The notes: generated by a model from the letters alone, not told the origin. A stretch of DNA of 64,000 nt from Anaerobacillus arseniciselenatis (GCF_001865995.1 NZ_MLQQ01000040.1:186001-250000); one strand, 5' to 3'. Positions 26,664 to 35,832 are shown, numbered from the stretch's first letter. A program made the numbers and translations.

Positions 26664-27557
26664 ATGAAACAGTTGAAATGTATGTTGCTCACGTTTGTTG
26701 CATTTTTATTAATCGTTGGTTGTGCACCAGCAGAAACACCAGAGGAAACACCTGGAGACGATACAGCACCTGCTGAAGATGTAGGAGATCAATCAATTAC
26801 TTTTGGAGTAACACCTTGGACAAGTACAATACCACCTACAACGATTGCAATGTTAATCCTTGAAGACATGGGATATGAAGTTAACCAAATCGAAGCAGAT
26901 GCTGGTGGGGTTTATACAGGGTTATCTCGTGGAGATATTGATGCTTTTATGGATGCATGGTTACCGGATATGCACGAAAGTTATATGGAACAGTTTGGAG
27001 ATAACATTGATAGTACCTCGGTAAGTTACCCTGATGGTGAATTAGGTTGGGTAATTCCTACTTATGTAGAAGAGGTTAATTCTATTGAAGATCTTAAAGG
27101 AAATGAAGATCTTTTTGACGGTGAGATATACGGCATTGAAGAAGGCGCCGGCATGACGTTAACATCTAGAGAAATGATCGAAGAATTTGATTTAGATTTA
27201 GACTATGTAGCTTCAAGTGAAGGTGGTATGCTTGCACAAGCGGCTAGAAACATTGGTGGGGATAGACCAGTATTATTCCTTGGGTGGAGACCACATCCAA
27301 TGTTCGTTGACTATGACTTAAAAGTGTTAGAAGGTCAGGAAGAACATTTTGCAACTTCAGAAGTTCACGTTTTAACAAATATTGAATTTCAAGAACGTGT
27401 TCCAGAAGCATATGAATTTTTAAGTAATTGGAGCATTGATGTTGGAGACATTGAGCAAATGATCGTTGAAATTGATGACGGACGCTCTGCAGAAGAAGTT
27501 GCTCGCGAATGGATTGATAACAACCAAGATAAAGTTGCTGAAATGAAAGGTGAATAG
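26664..27557 (+). CDS. opuAC: Glycine betaine-binding lipoprotein
   Basis: A 297-residue extracellular binding protein with a lipoprotein signal (lipobox LIVGC, Cys20) and an acidic Thr/Pro/Glu linker that tethers it to the membrane. The aromatic betaine cage is visible in GVTPWTSTIPPT, DAWLPDMHESY, LGWVIP and LGWRPHPMF, the layout of OpuAC/ProX-type proteins. It has its own strong site GAGGAGG and a terminator, so it can be made in excess. The strongly acidic surface would suit a salt- or alkali-tolerant host (inference). Confidence 0.93.
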   Translation: MKQLKCMLLTFVAFLLIVGCAPAETPEETPGDDTAPAEDVGDQSITFGVTPWTSTIPPTTIAMLILEDMGYEVNQIEADAGGVYTGLSRGDIDAFMDAWLPDMHESYMEQFGDNIDSTSVSYPDGELGWVIPTYVEEVNSIEDLKGNEDLFDGEIYGIEEGAGMTLTSREMIEEFDLDLDYVASSEGGMLAQAARNIGGDRPVLFLGWRPHPMFVDYDLKVLEGQEEHFATSEVHVLTNIEFQERVPEAYEFLSNWSIDVGDIEQMIVEIDDGRSAEEVAREWIDNNQDKVAEMKGE

Positions 27558-27594
27558 CTGATTCTGAGGTAACTGTAAATAAAGTTGTGTTTAG

Positions 27595-27627
27595 CGCCCG
27601 GTTATGTTGTTGCATAGCCGGGTTTTT
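27595..27627 (+). terminator. Terminator of the opuA operon
   Basis: CCCGGTTATG/CATAGCCGGG with loop TTGTTG, then TTTTT. Confidence 0.9.
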
Positions 27628-27643
27628 AGTTGTAGTGTAGGGG

Positions 27644-27925
27644 TTGAGCGCTTCATTATGCACGTATTTTACAGTTAATTCCTTTTTCGTGCATATTGAG
27701 CGTCTCAATGTGTACGTATTTTACAGTTAGTTCCTTTTTGTGCATATTGAACGCCTCACGCGCACGTTTTTTACAGTTTTATGCATGTTGAACACCTCAA
27801 TACGCACCAATTTTACAGTTAATTCCTTTTCCGTGAGCATTGAGCGCTTCATTGTGCATGAATTTTACAGTTAGTTCCTTTTTCATACGCATTGAACACT
27901 TCATTAATACACGCTTTTTATATTT
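27644..27925 (+). repeat. Tandem array of a 52-bp unit, about 5.5 copies
   Basis: Units start at 27644, 27696, 27747, 27788, 27840 and 27892. Each begins TTGA[GA]CGC-like and contains TTTTACAGTTAATTCCTTTTT. The third is 11 bp short and the last is cut off. No gene in 27558-27973. Confidence 0.85.
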
Positions 27926-27933
27926 ACAATATC

Positions 27934-27968
27934 AAAAAAGCCCTAACCAATTGGTTAGGACTTTTTTT
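27934..27968 (-). terminator. Terminator of the rplU-prp-rpmA operon
   Basis: CTAACC-AATT-GGTTAG stem with T-runs on both strands. Confidence 0.85.
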
Positions 27969-27973
27969 AGCTA

Positions 27974-28264
27974 TTAAGCTTCTTGTGCTACTGGGTATAC
28001 ACTTACTTGCTTTCTGTCACGACCAACGCGCTCAAACTTAACAACGCCGTCTACTTTAGCGAATAAAGTGTCGTCTCCACCTTTACCTACGTTTACACCT
28101 GGGTAAATACGTGTACCACGTTGACGAACTAAGATTGATCCGCCAGTTACAGCTTGACCGTCAGCACGTTTCGTACCAAGACGCTTCGAGATTGAGTCAC
28201 GACCGTTCTTTGTACTACCTACCCCTTTTTTCGATGCGAAAAATTGAAGGTTCATTTTTAACAT
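27974..28264 (-). CDS. rpmA: 50S ribosomal protein L27 with cleavable N-terminus
   Basis: 96 residues. L27 reaches the ribosomal peptidyl-transferase centre with its N-terminal tail. It begins [17 protein letters not shown]: the extra LQFFA block is the Firmicutes extension that must be removed by Prp after the Phe-Phe pair. The dedicated protease is encoded just upstream (13 bp). The body with [20 protein letters not shown] is standard. Confidence 0.97.
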   Translation of the reverse strand: MLKMNLQFFASKKGVGSTKNGRDSISKRLGTKRADGQAVTGGSILVRQRGTRIYPGVNVGKGGDDTLFAKVDGVVKFERVGRDRKQVSVYPVAQEA

Positions 28265-28277
28265 GAGAATTCACCTC

Positions 28278-28610
28278 CTAGGTTTCCCTAATTTTAATAT
28301 GTTTACCGTACTGTTCACTAATTGAAGTAAGTGAGACAACCATTGCTTCTAAAAGAAGCTGCACTTTCTCATAAGTTTGCACGTTCAAATCGGTTGGAAC
28401 TGTGCAGCGGAGAAAGCCACCGTCGTCTTCCATATCTACTTCTAGTTGAACATTACATAATTTATCGATTGCATTGACTGCTCCGAAAGAAACGGCTGAA
28501 ACACCTGCACAAACAATATCTTGTCCATGCGGACCAGCTTCGGCATGGCCTTTCATTTCAAACGACGCAATTTTGTTGTCTAACTCGCGAACAACTTTTA
28601 CCGTAATCAT
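28278..28610 (-). CDS. prp: Ribosomal-processing cysteine protease Prp
   Basis: A 110-residue protease that trims the N-terminal extension of L27. The catalytic pair is exact: His22 in GHAEAG and Cys34 in IVCAGVSA, as described for staphylococcal Prp. Known in B. subtilis as YsxB. It lies between rplU (9 bp) and rpmA (13 bp) in the conserved order. Two acidic loops are as in the family. Confidence 0.96.
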   Translation of the reverse strand: MITVKVVRELDNKIASFEMKGHAEAGPHGQDIVCAGVSAVSFGAVNAIDKLCNVQLEVDMEDDGGFLRCTVPTDLNVQTYEKVQLLLEAMVVSLTSISEQYGKHIKIRET

Positions 28611-28619
28611 GCCGATACC

Positions 28620-28928
28620 TTATGCGTTGATCTTTTCGATAACAACTTTAGTGTAAGGTTGACGATGACCTTGCTTACGACGGTAGTTTTTCTTTGCTTT
28701 GTACTTGTATACTAACATTTTCTTAGCGCGACCAACTTTTTCTACTTTCGCAGTAACAGTTGCTCCTTCTACGAATGGAGCTCCTACCTTTACAGCGTCG
28801 CCACCAACCATTAATACGTTGTCAAAGCTTACCGTTTCACCAACTTCAGCATCTAACTTTTCAATATAGATCTCTTGACCTTCTTGAACTTTAACTTGCT
28901 TACCACCAGTTTCAATAATTGCGTACAT
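28620..28928 (-). CDS. rplU: 50S ribosomal protein L21
   Basis: 102 residues from [14 protein letters not shown]; ends with the conserved [13 protein letters not shown]. The frame extends upstream to 28964, but the ATG at 28928 follows the strong AAGGAGGTGC. It heads the L21-Prp-L27 operon, driven from the promoter at 29054-29083 through an L21-type leader. Confidence 0.97.
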   Translation of the reverse strand: MYAIIETGGKQVKVQEGQEIYIEKLDAEVGETVSFDNVLMVGGDAVKVGAPFVEGATVTAKVEKVGRAKKMLVYKYKAKKNYRRKQGHRQPYTKVVIEKINA

Positions 28929-28933
28929 TAACG

Positions 28934-29036
28934 TGCACCTCCTTATAATACTCAGACTCGCCACTAAAGGTGCTTTTGCCTAGGCAAAATCTTAAAACCC
29001 ATTTGTGAGCGGTTATAGCTCTTTGGAGGTTATCCA
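28934..29036 (-). ncRNA. L21 mRNA leader (autoregulatory)
   Basis: The structured 5' leader of rplU has the conserved GATAACC, GCCTAGGC and ACTCAGACTCGCCACT-type blocks. GCACCT on the transcript (28968-28973 on the plus strand) can pair with the AGGTGC that includes the ribosome site (28935-28940), so folding could hide the start. This is the kind of leader through which L21 is thought to limit its own synthesis. Confidence 0.8.
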
Positions 29037-29053
29037 AATAACTAACAAAAAAT

Positions 29054-29083
29054 ATCATACCATAAGCAAGGATGGGGAGTCAA
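29054..29083 (-). promoter_or_regulatory. Sigma-A promoter of rplU
   Basis: TTGACT and TATGAT, 18-bp spacer, on the minus strand; an excellent match just upstream of the leader. Confidence 0.8.
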
Positions 29084-29084
29084 T

Positions 29085-29275
29085 AATGTTTTAGTTTTGA
29101 GTGTTGAGTTTTGAATTTTGAGTTGTGCGTTGTGTTGGTTTTGCTTCGTAGCTTTGCTTTCAATTAACTCAACACTCTTCACTCTTCACTCAAAACTCTA
29201 AATCCTCGAGCACTTCGGTAGCTTCGCTCACACAATTTTTAATTTTGAATTGTAAATTTTAAATTCTAGATTTAA
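29085..29275. repeat. Family E AT-rich word repeat, copy 1
   Basis: TTTTGAGTGTTGAGTTTTGA on the left and its inverse (CTCAACACTC, CTTCACTCAAAACTC) on the right, with an AATTTTTAATTTTGAATTG tail. It could form a long imperfect hairpin beyond rng. Confidence 0.7.
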
Positions 29276-30743
29276 CTTCCTCCTCGCTCCCTATAAAGCG
29301 GATCGCAAAGTCGTTTTGGTTGAGCCAGGGATTGGCTTTGACGAAAATTTGATAGTGAAGAGTCTCTTGCAAACGATTGATATGTACGTCTTTCTCCCCT
29401 TTTAAAATAGGGGCGACACTTGGAGGTACTTCAACGAGAAGTGCTTCACTATCCATTCCTTTATATTCCCACAGTGCACGTTCTATTTTATGAGCAACAG
29501 CTTCGTTTGAAAGAACTTTTCCTTTTCCAATACAGGTTGGACATGTAGTTGAAACGCTATCTTGTAAATTTTGACGGGCTTTTTTTCGAGTCATCTCTAA
29601 TAAACCTAATCCTGTAAATCCTAAAACATTTGTTTTTGTACGATCGTTCCTTAATGCTTTATGAAAGGATGCTAGGACTGTTTGTTTATCTTTATCTTGC
29701 TTCATATCAATAAAGTCTATTACGATAATTCCGCCTATATCTCTCAATCGCAATTGTTTGGCGATTTCTTTCGCTGCTTCGATATTTGTTTTTACAATCG
29801 TATCATGTAAATCTTGCTTTCCAGTGAACTTCCCAGTATTAACATCAATAACCGTTAACGCTTCTGTTTGATCAATGACTAAATACGCACCGGTTTTCAA
29901 CCAAACTTGACGACGGAGCGCTTTATCAAGCTCTGCTTCGATATTATAATGTGAGAAAACCCCTTCACGTTGCTGATAAAAATTTAGCTTTTTTAACAAA
30001 CTCGGATACGGCTTAAATAACTCTTTTAAAAGCATGTAGTCTTTCATAGAGTCAATAATAATTTCATCAACATCTTCAAAATTAAAATCTCTAACGACTT
30101 TCTCGATGATCGAACTGTCTTCATGAATGAGGACTGGAGGTTTTAAATTTTTTCCTTCTTTCCAGACGTCTTCCCATAGCTTTCGTAAAAAATGTAATTC
30201 TTGAGCGACTTTTTCTTCGGTTAACTCTTCGGTCGCTGTACGAATGATCATTCCTTCGTCATCTTGGCATAAAGATAATCCGATTTTTCGCCACTGCTCA
30301 CGTACATCTTCTGTTTGCATACGCTTTGAGACACCGACGTAACCACCGTTAGGCATGTATACCATATATTTACCTGGGAATGAAACGACTTCCGTAAGTC
30401 TCGGCCCTTTTTTACCAAATCCCTCTTTCGTTACTTGAACTAAAATTTCCTGTCCTACAGTGACAAATTCCGAAATAGAACGCTCTTTTTTCAGCTCATC
30501 TTCTTCATCTAGTTGTTGAAAGCTGACAAGTTCATCTCGATATAAAAAACCATTCTTCTCTTGTCCAATATCAACAAACGCTGCTTGCATTCCCGGCAAA
30601 ACGTTAACTACTTTTCCTTTATAAACATTTCCAACAATTTTATTAACCTCAGGTCGTTCAATAAAAAATTCTACTACCTTTTTATTTTCGAGAATTGCTA
30701 GTCTTCGTTCATTTGTTAGCATATTAAAAATAAATGTTTTCAA
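29259..30743 (-). CDS. rng: Ribonuclease G/E
   Basis: A 494-residue endoribonuclease for RNA maturation and turnover. An S1-like domain (residues 35-120, VYKGKVVNVLPGMQAAFVDIG) is followed by the RNase H-like catalytic part with VIDVNTGKF and IIVIDFIDM (metal-binding Asp). The zinc-link region has CPTCIGKGKV. B. subtilis lacks this gene, but many other Bacilli carry it. Start TTG 30743 after AAAAGGGG. It lies between spoIVFB and the L21 operon on the same strand. Confidence 0.93.
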   Translation of the reverse strand: MKTFIFNMLTNERRLAILENKKVVEFFIERPEVNKIVGNVYKGKVVNVLPGMQAAFVDIGQEKNGFLYRDELVSFQQLDEEDELKKERSISEFVTVGQEILVQVTKEGFGKKGPRLTEVVSFPGKYMVYMPNGGYVGVSKRMQTEDVREQWRKIGLSLCQDDEGMIIRTATEELTEEKVAQELHFLRKLWEDVWKEGKNLKPPVLIHEDSSIIEKVVRDFNFEDVDEIIIDSMKDYMLLKELFKPYPSLLKKLNFYQQREGVFSHYNIEAELDKALRRQVWLKTGAYLVIDQTEALTVIDVNTGKFTGKQDLHDTIVKTNIEAAKEIAKQLRLRDIGGIIVIDFIDMKQDKDKQTVLASFHKALRNDRTKTNVLGFTGLGLLEMTRKKARQNLQDSVSTTCPTCIGKGKVLSNEAVAHKIERALWEYKGMDSEALLVEVPPSVAPILKGEKDVHINRLQETLHYQIFVKANPWLNQNDFAIRFIGSEEEVKSRI

Positions 30744-30804
30744 TTTTGTACCCCTTTTTTAATAAAAATGCAAGCACCCGCCTTTATACTTTATCCTTAG
30801 TAAG

Positions 30805-31020
30805 CAAGAAAAGCGCAAGCGCCTTGGTCAGCCCTGAAAAGCGGTGGAGAGCCAGCGACGATTTATCTCCTCTTGATTTATCATCTTCGATTAGATAAAT
30901 ATCGATGGATCGAAGCGCTCGAAGGGCTACCAAGCTGCTCCTGCGCCACTACGTTTGCTCGTCGCAAGGCAGCAAAGAAGTTTATTCAAGAAGTTGCCTC
31001 GCTGAAGCTAGACACCTTTC
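30805..31020 (+). repeat. Family C GC-rich dispersed repeat
   Basis: Starts AAGAAAAGCGCAAGCGCC and contains CTCCTGCGCCACTACG followed by TTTGCTCGTCGCAAGG. More GC-rich than its surroundings; the same modules recur near 9.5, 15.4, 16.1 and 52.2 kb. A 61-codon frame inside is not judged real. Gap 30744-31148. Confidence 0.75.
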
Positions 31021-31070
31021 GTGTTAGGATGTTATCAACAAATCATTTGTATTTATAATTTCCTAGACGA

Positions 31071-31100
31071 TTAAAAAGACTAACCGTTAGGCTAGCCTTT
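31071..31100 (-). terminator. Terminator of spoIVFA-spoIVFB
   Basis: On the minus strand AGGCTAGCC pairs with GGTTAGTCT through G-T wobbles, then TTTTT; on the plus strand the same stem has mismatches. Confidence 0.65.
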
Positions 31101-31148
31101 GAATATTTTAAAATTATATCATTTTTCCGCCTAAACACCAAAAGATCG

Positions 31149-32015
31149 TCATGGTGGTGATAGTTTAGCGATCGGTTCGGTTGCTTTTTTTTGTTCAAAA
31201 AACGCCTTCAAAACTACTTTTTCTTGAATAATTCTTTTAGGAGCCACCGATGGGTCCTTTAAAATCACTTTATGCCTTACTCCTCGTCGAAAACATTTTA
31301 ACACTTGTTGAACAGTTAATTTTTCAGAAACAAACACTGGAACTGTTTCAATAAAAGGTTCAGCCTGTCGATAATACCTTTCCATTAAAAAACGCATATA
31401 CGCAAAGCTACGTTTGCGCCAATCAAAATAATGAGTAAAAAATATAAAGGAAAGAACGATCCACAGATTTAAATGAAATGGAAACAAGTACATACTTGTC
31501 AATGTAAAAATACATAGTAATATGAATGAAGTCTTCAATGTAACTTCTAAACTTTTTTGAAAAGGCATTTTTATTGAATAAAATAAATATAATAACTTTC
31601 CGCCATCTAAAGGCCAGATAGGTAATAAGTTAAAAGTAAGCACCATTAAATTATGCATTATAAACATTTGATGATCAGCGACTGTCCAAAATTGATAAGG
31701 AAGTAATAAAAAGGAAAGACCTATTAACCACACGTGCTGTAATGGTCCTGCAATAATGACGATAAACTCCTCTTTTAAAGGACGATTTCCATATTCTTCA
31801 ACTTCGGCAACTCCACCAAATGGCAAAAGCTCTATTTTACGTATTCGCCATTTAAAGTATTGAGCAGCCACACTATGTCCAAGTTCATGTATCAATACGA
31901 TGCTAAACATCATAATTATTTCTTTAAAGTGACCAGTGATTACGCCTGCCCCGATGACAAACCAAAATAAAGGATTAATTTTTATTTTTTTCACTAATTC
32001 TAGCACGCTAATCAA
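31149..32015 (-). CDS. spoIVFB: Intramembrane metalloprotease SpoIVFB
   Basis: A 288-residue site-2-type protease in the membrane surrounding the forespore that cuts pro-sigma-K late in sporulation. Zinc site HELGH with His43, Glu44 and His47; the third ligand Asp137 is in PLDGGK. These numbers match B. subtilis SpoIVFB exactly. A C-terminal CBS-like part follows the six membrane helices. It overlaps spoIVFA by 8 bp, so the pair is coupled. Confidence 0.96.
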   Translation of the reverse strand: MISVLELVKKIKINPLFWFVIGAGVITGHFKEIIMMFSIVLIHELGHSVAAQYFKWRIRKIELLPFGGVAEVEEYGNRPLKEEFIVIIAGPLQHVWLIGLSFLLLPYQFWTVADHQMFIMHNLMVLTFNLLPIWPLDGGKLLYLFYSIKMPFQKSLEVTLKTSFILLCIFTLTSMYLFPFHLNLWIVLSFIFFTHYFDWRKRSFAYMRFLMERYYRQAEPFIETVPVFVSEKLTVQQVLKCFRRGVRHKVILKDPSVAPKRIIQEKVVLKAFFEQKKATEPIAKLSPP

Positions 32016-32796
32016 AGGAGATCACTTCAAGAGGATTAATAAATGTTTCACCTTCTTTTAACGCAAAATAATAGTAACCTTTGTTTTCTTGTATCGATGC
32101 AGTTCCAATCGTACTTCCTGCTTCAACGTAATCATATAAACTCACTTCAACATTGTCTAACATTGCATACCACGCCTCTCCTCCGTCATGATGTGCAATA
32201 ATTACCGTCTTACCTAAATTCTCTTCTTCGGCAACAAACCTTACCATTCCACCTTTAGCCGCTTCGACATTGGAGTTAGAAGTCGTCTCAACAATCACTC
32301 CTTTTCCATCTTGTTCAAAGCTTCTTGCAATTGTACCCGTTGCAGGAACTGCATAAGCTACATTAATATTCTCATTTTCATAATCATCCAATGCGATATT
32401 TGTATTAGTCGGTAACAGAGCTAACGGCTGTCCAAATTGGTCTTCATACCAAACAGCTACAGTATCAAATTGAAACTCTTTTTCAAATGAATTTTGAACA
32501 AATTGCCTCGCTCCTTCAAACTGTGGCGCACCTGTTTTAAACATGATTCCAACGACAAGAAATAAACAAATAGCCACTAAAGTTTGCATAATAAAAACAT
32601 CTTTACGGAAAAGCTTTTCTTCTGGCTGCACACTCCCTTTTGCATCTGTAGGAAAATAATAGTCAGGCTCGTCTCTAAATTCGCTATGACTAGGATAATA
32701 CTGAGGTTGAGACCGTTCCTTCTTTTCTACCGTGTGATTAAACTTCTTCCTTCTTGCTTCAATTTTGCGACGAATTTTATCTAATCTGTCCGCCAT
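32008..32796 (-). CDS. spoIVFA: SpoIVFB regulator SpoIVFA
   Basis: 262 residues. It anchors and holds SpoIVFB inactive until the spore signal arrives. A charged cytoplasmic N-terminus, one membrane helix (about 68-88) and an extracytoplasmic M23/LytM-like domain with KTVIIAHHDGGEAWYAMLDNV. Proteins of this type are themselves cut by SpoIVB. ATG at 32796 follows AAAAGGGG. Confidence 0.93.
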   Translation of the reverse strand: MADRLDKIRRKIEARRKKFNHTVEKKERSQPQYYPSHSEFRDEPDYYFPTDAKGSVQPEEKLFRKDVFIMQTLVAICLFLVVGIMFKTGAPQFEGARQFVQNSFEKEFQFDTVAVWYEDQFGQPLALLPTNTNIALDDYENENINVAYAVPATGTIARSFEQDGKGVIVETTSNSNVEAAKGGMVRFVAEEENLGKTVIIAHHDGGEAWYAMLDNVEVSLYDYVEAGSTIGTASIQENKGYYYFALKEGETFINPLEVISFD

Positions 32797-32811
32797 CTAT
32801 TTCATCCCCTT

Positions 32812-33110
32812 TTTAAGTGTAGAGTTTTAGTTTTAGTTTTAGTTTTGAATTTTGAGTGTTGAGTTTTAAGTTTGTGTGGGTAGATTCGTAGAGGTTAATT
32901 TACAATTTACAATGTAAAATTTACAATTGTTTAAGCTTCTCGAGGGACCTTTTTGTAATTTATAATGTAAAATGTAAAATTTACAATTTAAAATTCGTTT
33001 AACTGGTTGAGGAAGTTTTAATTATTCACTATGTAAAATTCAAACTTTAACTGTTTTATCACCTTTGAGAAGCTAAAATAATTCTAAATTTTGAATTTTA
33101 AATTCTTAAT
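32812..33110. repeat. Family E AT-rich word repeat, copy 2
   Basis: Blocks of GTTTTAGTTTTAG, TTTTGAGTGTTGAG and repeated TAAAATTTACAATT. The gap 32797-33297 holds only this, family B copy 8 and a terminator. Confidence 0.7.
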
Positions 33111-33152
33111 TAAACATATGACTTGTCCTCTGTGGATATACCTTTTAATTTT

Positions 33153-33215
33153 CATACAAAACCATCATGGCGGCATTCCCGTCACCATCTAACATGAAAA
33201 GTCGGGCGAGGATCC
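33153..33215 (+). repeat. Family B repeat, copy 8, left part
   Basis: CATACAAAACCATCATGGCG, then CCGTCACCATCTAACATG, and ends near GGCGAGGATCC. The hairpin half is absent. It shares its right edge style with copies at 38228 and 46316. Confidence 0.8.
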
Positions 33216-33247
33216 AAACCAACTAACCACTAACCAACAAACCAACT

Positions 33248-33284
33248 AAAAAAAGAGAAAAGCCACAGGGCTAATCTCTTTTTT
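33248..33284 (-). terminator. Terminator of the phn transporter operon
   Basis: AAAAAAGAGA/TCTCTTTTTT hairpin with T-run on the minus strand. Confidence 0.75.
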
Positions 33285-33297
33285 ATAAAATATGAAA

Positions 33298-34101
33298 TTA
33301 AACGATCTTTTTACGGATATAAGCACTTAAGTAGTCGATAATCGTTACGACGACGATGATGATAATTAACATCATCCCAACTTGTTCCCATGCACGTTGG
33401 TTTGAAGCAAGGATGATCGGTGCACCGATACCACCGGCACCAACGATTCCAAGCACTGTTGAAGCACGTACGTCAATTTCAAAACGGTAAATGGCGTAAG
33501 ATGAAAACTCAGGTATAACTTGTGGAATAACGCCGAACCACATCGCTTGAAGGCGACTTGCTCCACTAGCTTTTAACGCTTCGACAACAGTCATATCAAT
33601 TGATTCAATTACTTCTGAGTATAGTTTTCCTAACATACCGATCGAGTTAATCCCAATCGCTAATACCCCAGCATACGGTCCCATACCTACAGAAGCTACG
33701 AAAATAACCGCAAATAAAATCTCTGGGAAAGCGCGAATACCGTTTAAAATCCCTTTACCAATGCTCGAAAAGTGACCACTCATGTTTTTCGCTGCTAAAA
33801 ACCCAATCGGTATCGCTAAAATGGCACCAATCATTGTACCGGCAAATGCTATCGCTAATGTTTCAAACATATAGCCAATATATTGAGGAATTCTTTCATG
33901 TACGACTGGATCAAAAAATGTATCGAAAAACAGCCTTTTAAACATATCAAAAGCCGATAAACTTGAACCACTGTAACTTAAATCTGTTGTTGTGAAGGCG
34001 ATCGTATAGAGAGTCGCTAAAATAAATGTAATAAAGCCGAATTTCATCCAATATTTTGTACGGTCTGGTCTTTGAATGTTATATTGTTTATCTAAATTCA
34101 T
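33298..34101 (-). CDS. phnE: Phosphonate-type ABC permease, second copy
   Basis: A 267-residue membrane permease with the ABC coupling loop EALKASGASRLQAMWFGVIPQVIPEF and the family signature FEIDVRASTVLGIVGAGGIG. It pairs with the next gene; 1-bp overlaps link phnC, phnE1 and phnE2. PhnE permeases take phosphonates, phosphite or phosphate depending on the binding protein. No C-P lyase genes are nearby, so the actual substrate is open. Confidence 0.9.
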   Translation of the reverse strand: MNLDKQYNIQRPDRTKYWMKFGFITFILATLYTIAFTTTDLSYSGSSLSAFDMFKRLFFDTFFDPVVHERIPQYIGYMFETLAIAFAGTMIGAILAIPIGFLAAKNMSGHFSSIGKGILNGIRAFPEILFAVIFVASVGMGPYAGVLAIGINSIGMLGKLYSEVIESIDMTVVEALKASGASRLQAMWFGVIPQVIPEFSSYAIYRFEIDVRASTVLGIVGAGGIGAPIILASNQRAWEQVGMMLIIIIVVVTIIDYLSAYIRKKIV

Positions 34102-34919
34102 TATACTAATCTCTCCCTTATACGGGTACTGATCATATCAATAATCGTGACGGCAATGAACGTCATAATAATAATTGTTGCTACATTATCAAACCTGAAC
34201 AAGTTTAATTGTTGACGTAAAATTTGACCGATACCACCAGCACCTACAAAGCCTAATACTACCGATGCACGAACATTGATTTCTAGAACGTACAATGAAT
34301 AAGAAGTAAAATGAGGTAAGATTTGAGGCATTGCACCGTACCTAATTACTTGAAAAACATTTCCGCCACTAGCACGAATTGCTTCTAATGGTCCTTTATC
34401 AATCGATTCGATAGACTCACTTAATAACTTAGCTAAAATTCCTAATGAAAATAGAAATAATGCCCCAACCCCTGAAAGTGGACCTAGTCCTACAACCGCT
34501 ACTAAAATTAGAGCTAAAATTAATTCTGGAATGGTACGAAGTACGTTCATCCCAAAACGAACTATTGAATATACATATTTGTTTGTATTAATATTTGACG
34601 CCATTAAAAAGGCAAACGGCAAACAAAATAATGTTGCTAAAGTGGTACTAAGTAAAGCCATATTCCACGTTTCTAATAGTCTAGTAGAAACGGTTTTATA
34701 GTAACTCCAGTTTGGTGGAAATAAATCGTCTTTCACAAAATCTATTACGTGCGGAAATCCAGTGATAATTCTATTTGGGTATGCTTTTGTAAAAAAAGCA
34801 GCAATTGCATATAGAAGTACAACGACAAGCACGATGATCGTCATTCTTGTTTTCGTCTGACGAGGGATAATAGGAATGCGACCATTATTATTTTTTTGTG
34901 GCTTTGTAACTGGTTGCAT
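34101..34919 (-). CDS. phnE: Phosphonate-type ABC permease, first copy
   Basis: A 272-residue paralogue of the downstream permease, with EAIRASGGNVFQVIRYGAMPQILPHF and LEINVRASVVLGFVGAGGIGQ. Having two PhnE genes implies a heterodimeric channel. Start and stop overlap neighbours by one base each, a tight operon. Confidence 0.9.
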   Translation of the reverse strand: MQPVTKPQKNNNGRIPIIPRQTKTRMTIIVLVVVLLYAIAAFFTKAYPNRIITGFPHVIDFVKDDLFPPNWSYYKTVSTRLLETWNMALLSTTLATLFCLPFAFLMASNINTNKYVYSIVRFGMNVLRTIPELILALILVAVVGLGPLSGVGALFLFSLGILAKLLSESIESIDKGPLEAIRASGGNVFQVIRYGAMPQILPHFTSYSLYVLEINVRASVVLGFVGAGGIGQILRQQLNLFRFDNVATIIIMTFIAVTIIDMISTRIRERLV

Positions 34920-35692
34920 TACTTTTCATCTCCTCCAAGAACGTCATCTTCTTTAATTTTACGTCCATAAATCTCTTCAAACGTTTTTTCAGTTACAGAA
35001 CTTGCTGGACCATCAAAAACAACTTCCCCTGCTCTCATTCCGATAATACGATCAGCGTATTCCATAGCCATATCAATAAAGTGAAGGTTGACCAATGTAG
35101 TAATATTGTCCTCACGATTGATTTTCTTTAAATCTTTCATTACTATATGCGAAGTTGGCGGATCAAGACTAGCCACTGGCTCGTCTGCCAAAATTACTTT
35201 CGGTTTTTGTGTTAATGCTCTAGCAATACTTACACGTTGTTGTTGTCCACCGCTTAGTTGATCTGCACGAATGTAAGCTTTCTCAACGATTCCAACACGA
35301 TCTAAACTTTCTAACGCTAATTTTACGTCTTCTTGCGGGTATAAACCTAATAAACTACGGATTGTACCAGTATGGCCTAATCTTCCTGATAATACATTTT
35401 TTAAAACAGAAGTTCTTTTTACTAGATTGTAATTTTGGAAAATCATTCCAATCTTTGTTCTTAATTGGCGAAGCTGTTTTTCTTTAAAATTTAACGTATT
35501 TTCACCGTCAATAATTAATTCACCTTCTGTAGGCTTTACTAGCTGATTGATACTACGAATTAAAGTAGATTTACCAGCACCTGAAAGACCTACTACAACG
35601 ATGAATTCACCATCATTTAATTTTAAATTAACATTTTTTAATCCTTGATGCCCATTTGGATAAGTAAGTGACACATTTTTGAATTCAATCAT
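34919..35692 (-). CDS. phnC: Phosphonate-type ABC transporter ATPase
   Basis: A 257-residue ATPase. Walker A GLSGAGKST, Q-loop FQNYNLV, signature LSGGQQQRVSIARAL, Walker B VILADEPVASLDP and H-loop LVNLHFIDMA, the last typical of PhnC. ATG at 35692. It lies 188 bp after phnD, with a terminator between, so phnD can be made in excess over the pump. Confidence 0.92.
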   Translation of the reverse strand: MIEFKNVSLTYPNGHQGLKNVNLKLNDGEFIVVVGLSGAGKSTLIRSINQLVKPTEGELIIDGENTLNFKEKQLRQLRTKIGMIFQNYNLVKRTSVLKNVLSGRLGHTGTIRSLLGLYPQEDVKLALESLDRVGIVEKAYIRADQLSGGQQQRVSIARALTQKPKVILADEPVASLDPPTSHIVMKDLKKINREDNITTLVNLHFIDMAMEYADRIIGMRAGEVVFDGPASSVTEKTFEEIYGRKIKEDDVLGGDEK

Positions 35693-35832
35693 TTTAGCTA
35701 ATCCCTCATCTTTTCTTTTAAAATTCTTTTAATATCGTTGTTTTCGGAATAGTTTTCTGTTACATACCAATAATTACCTCTTGACTTTAGACATCAGACA
35801 ACTAAAAGCGAAACATTTACGAAAACAGCCTT

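Noticed and set aside
27244-27708. 154-codon minus-strand frame over the end of opuAC
   Set aside because: Opposite-strand shadow of a clear gene; it also runs into the tandem array and has no ribosome site.
27644-27925. CRISPR array
   Set aside because: Units diverge along their whole length; no constant repeat with unique spacers, no cas genes.
28960-29040. T-box or metabolite riboswitch before rplU
   Set aside because: The conserved blocks match the L21 protein leader; no T-box sequence or specifier is present.
30873-31058. 61-codon plus-strand frame
   Set aside because: Lies in the GC-rich family C repeat; no ribosome site and repeat-derived composition.
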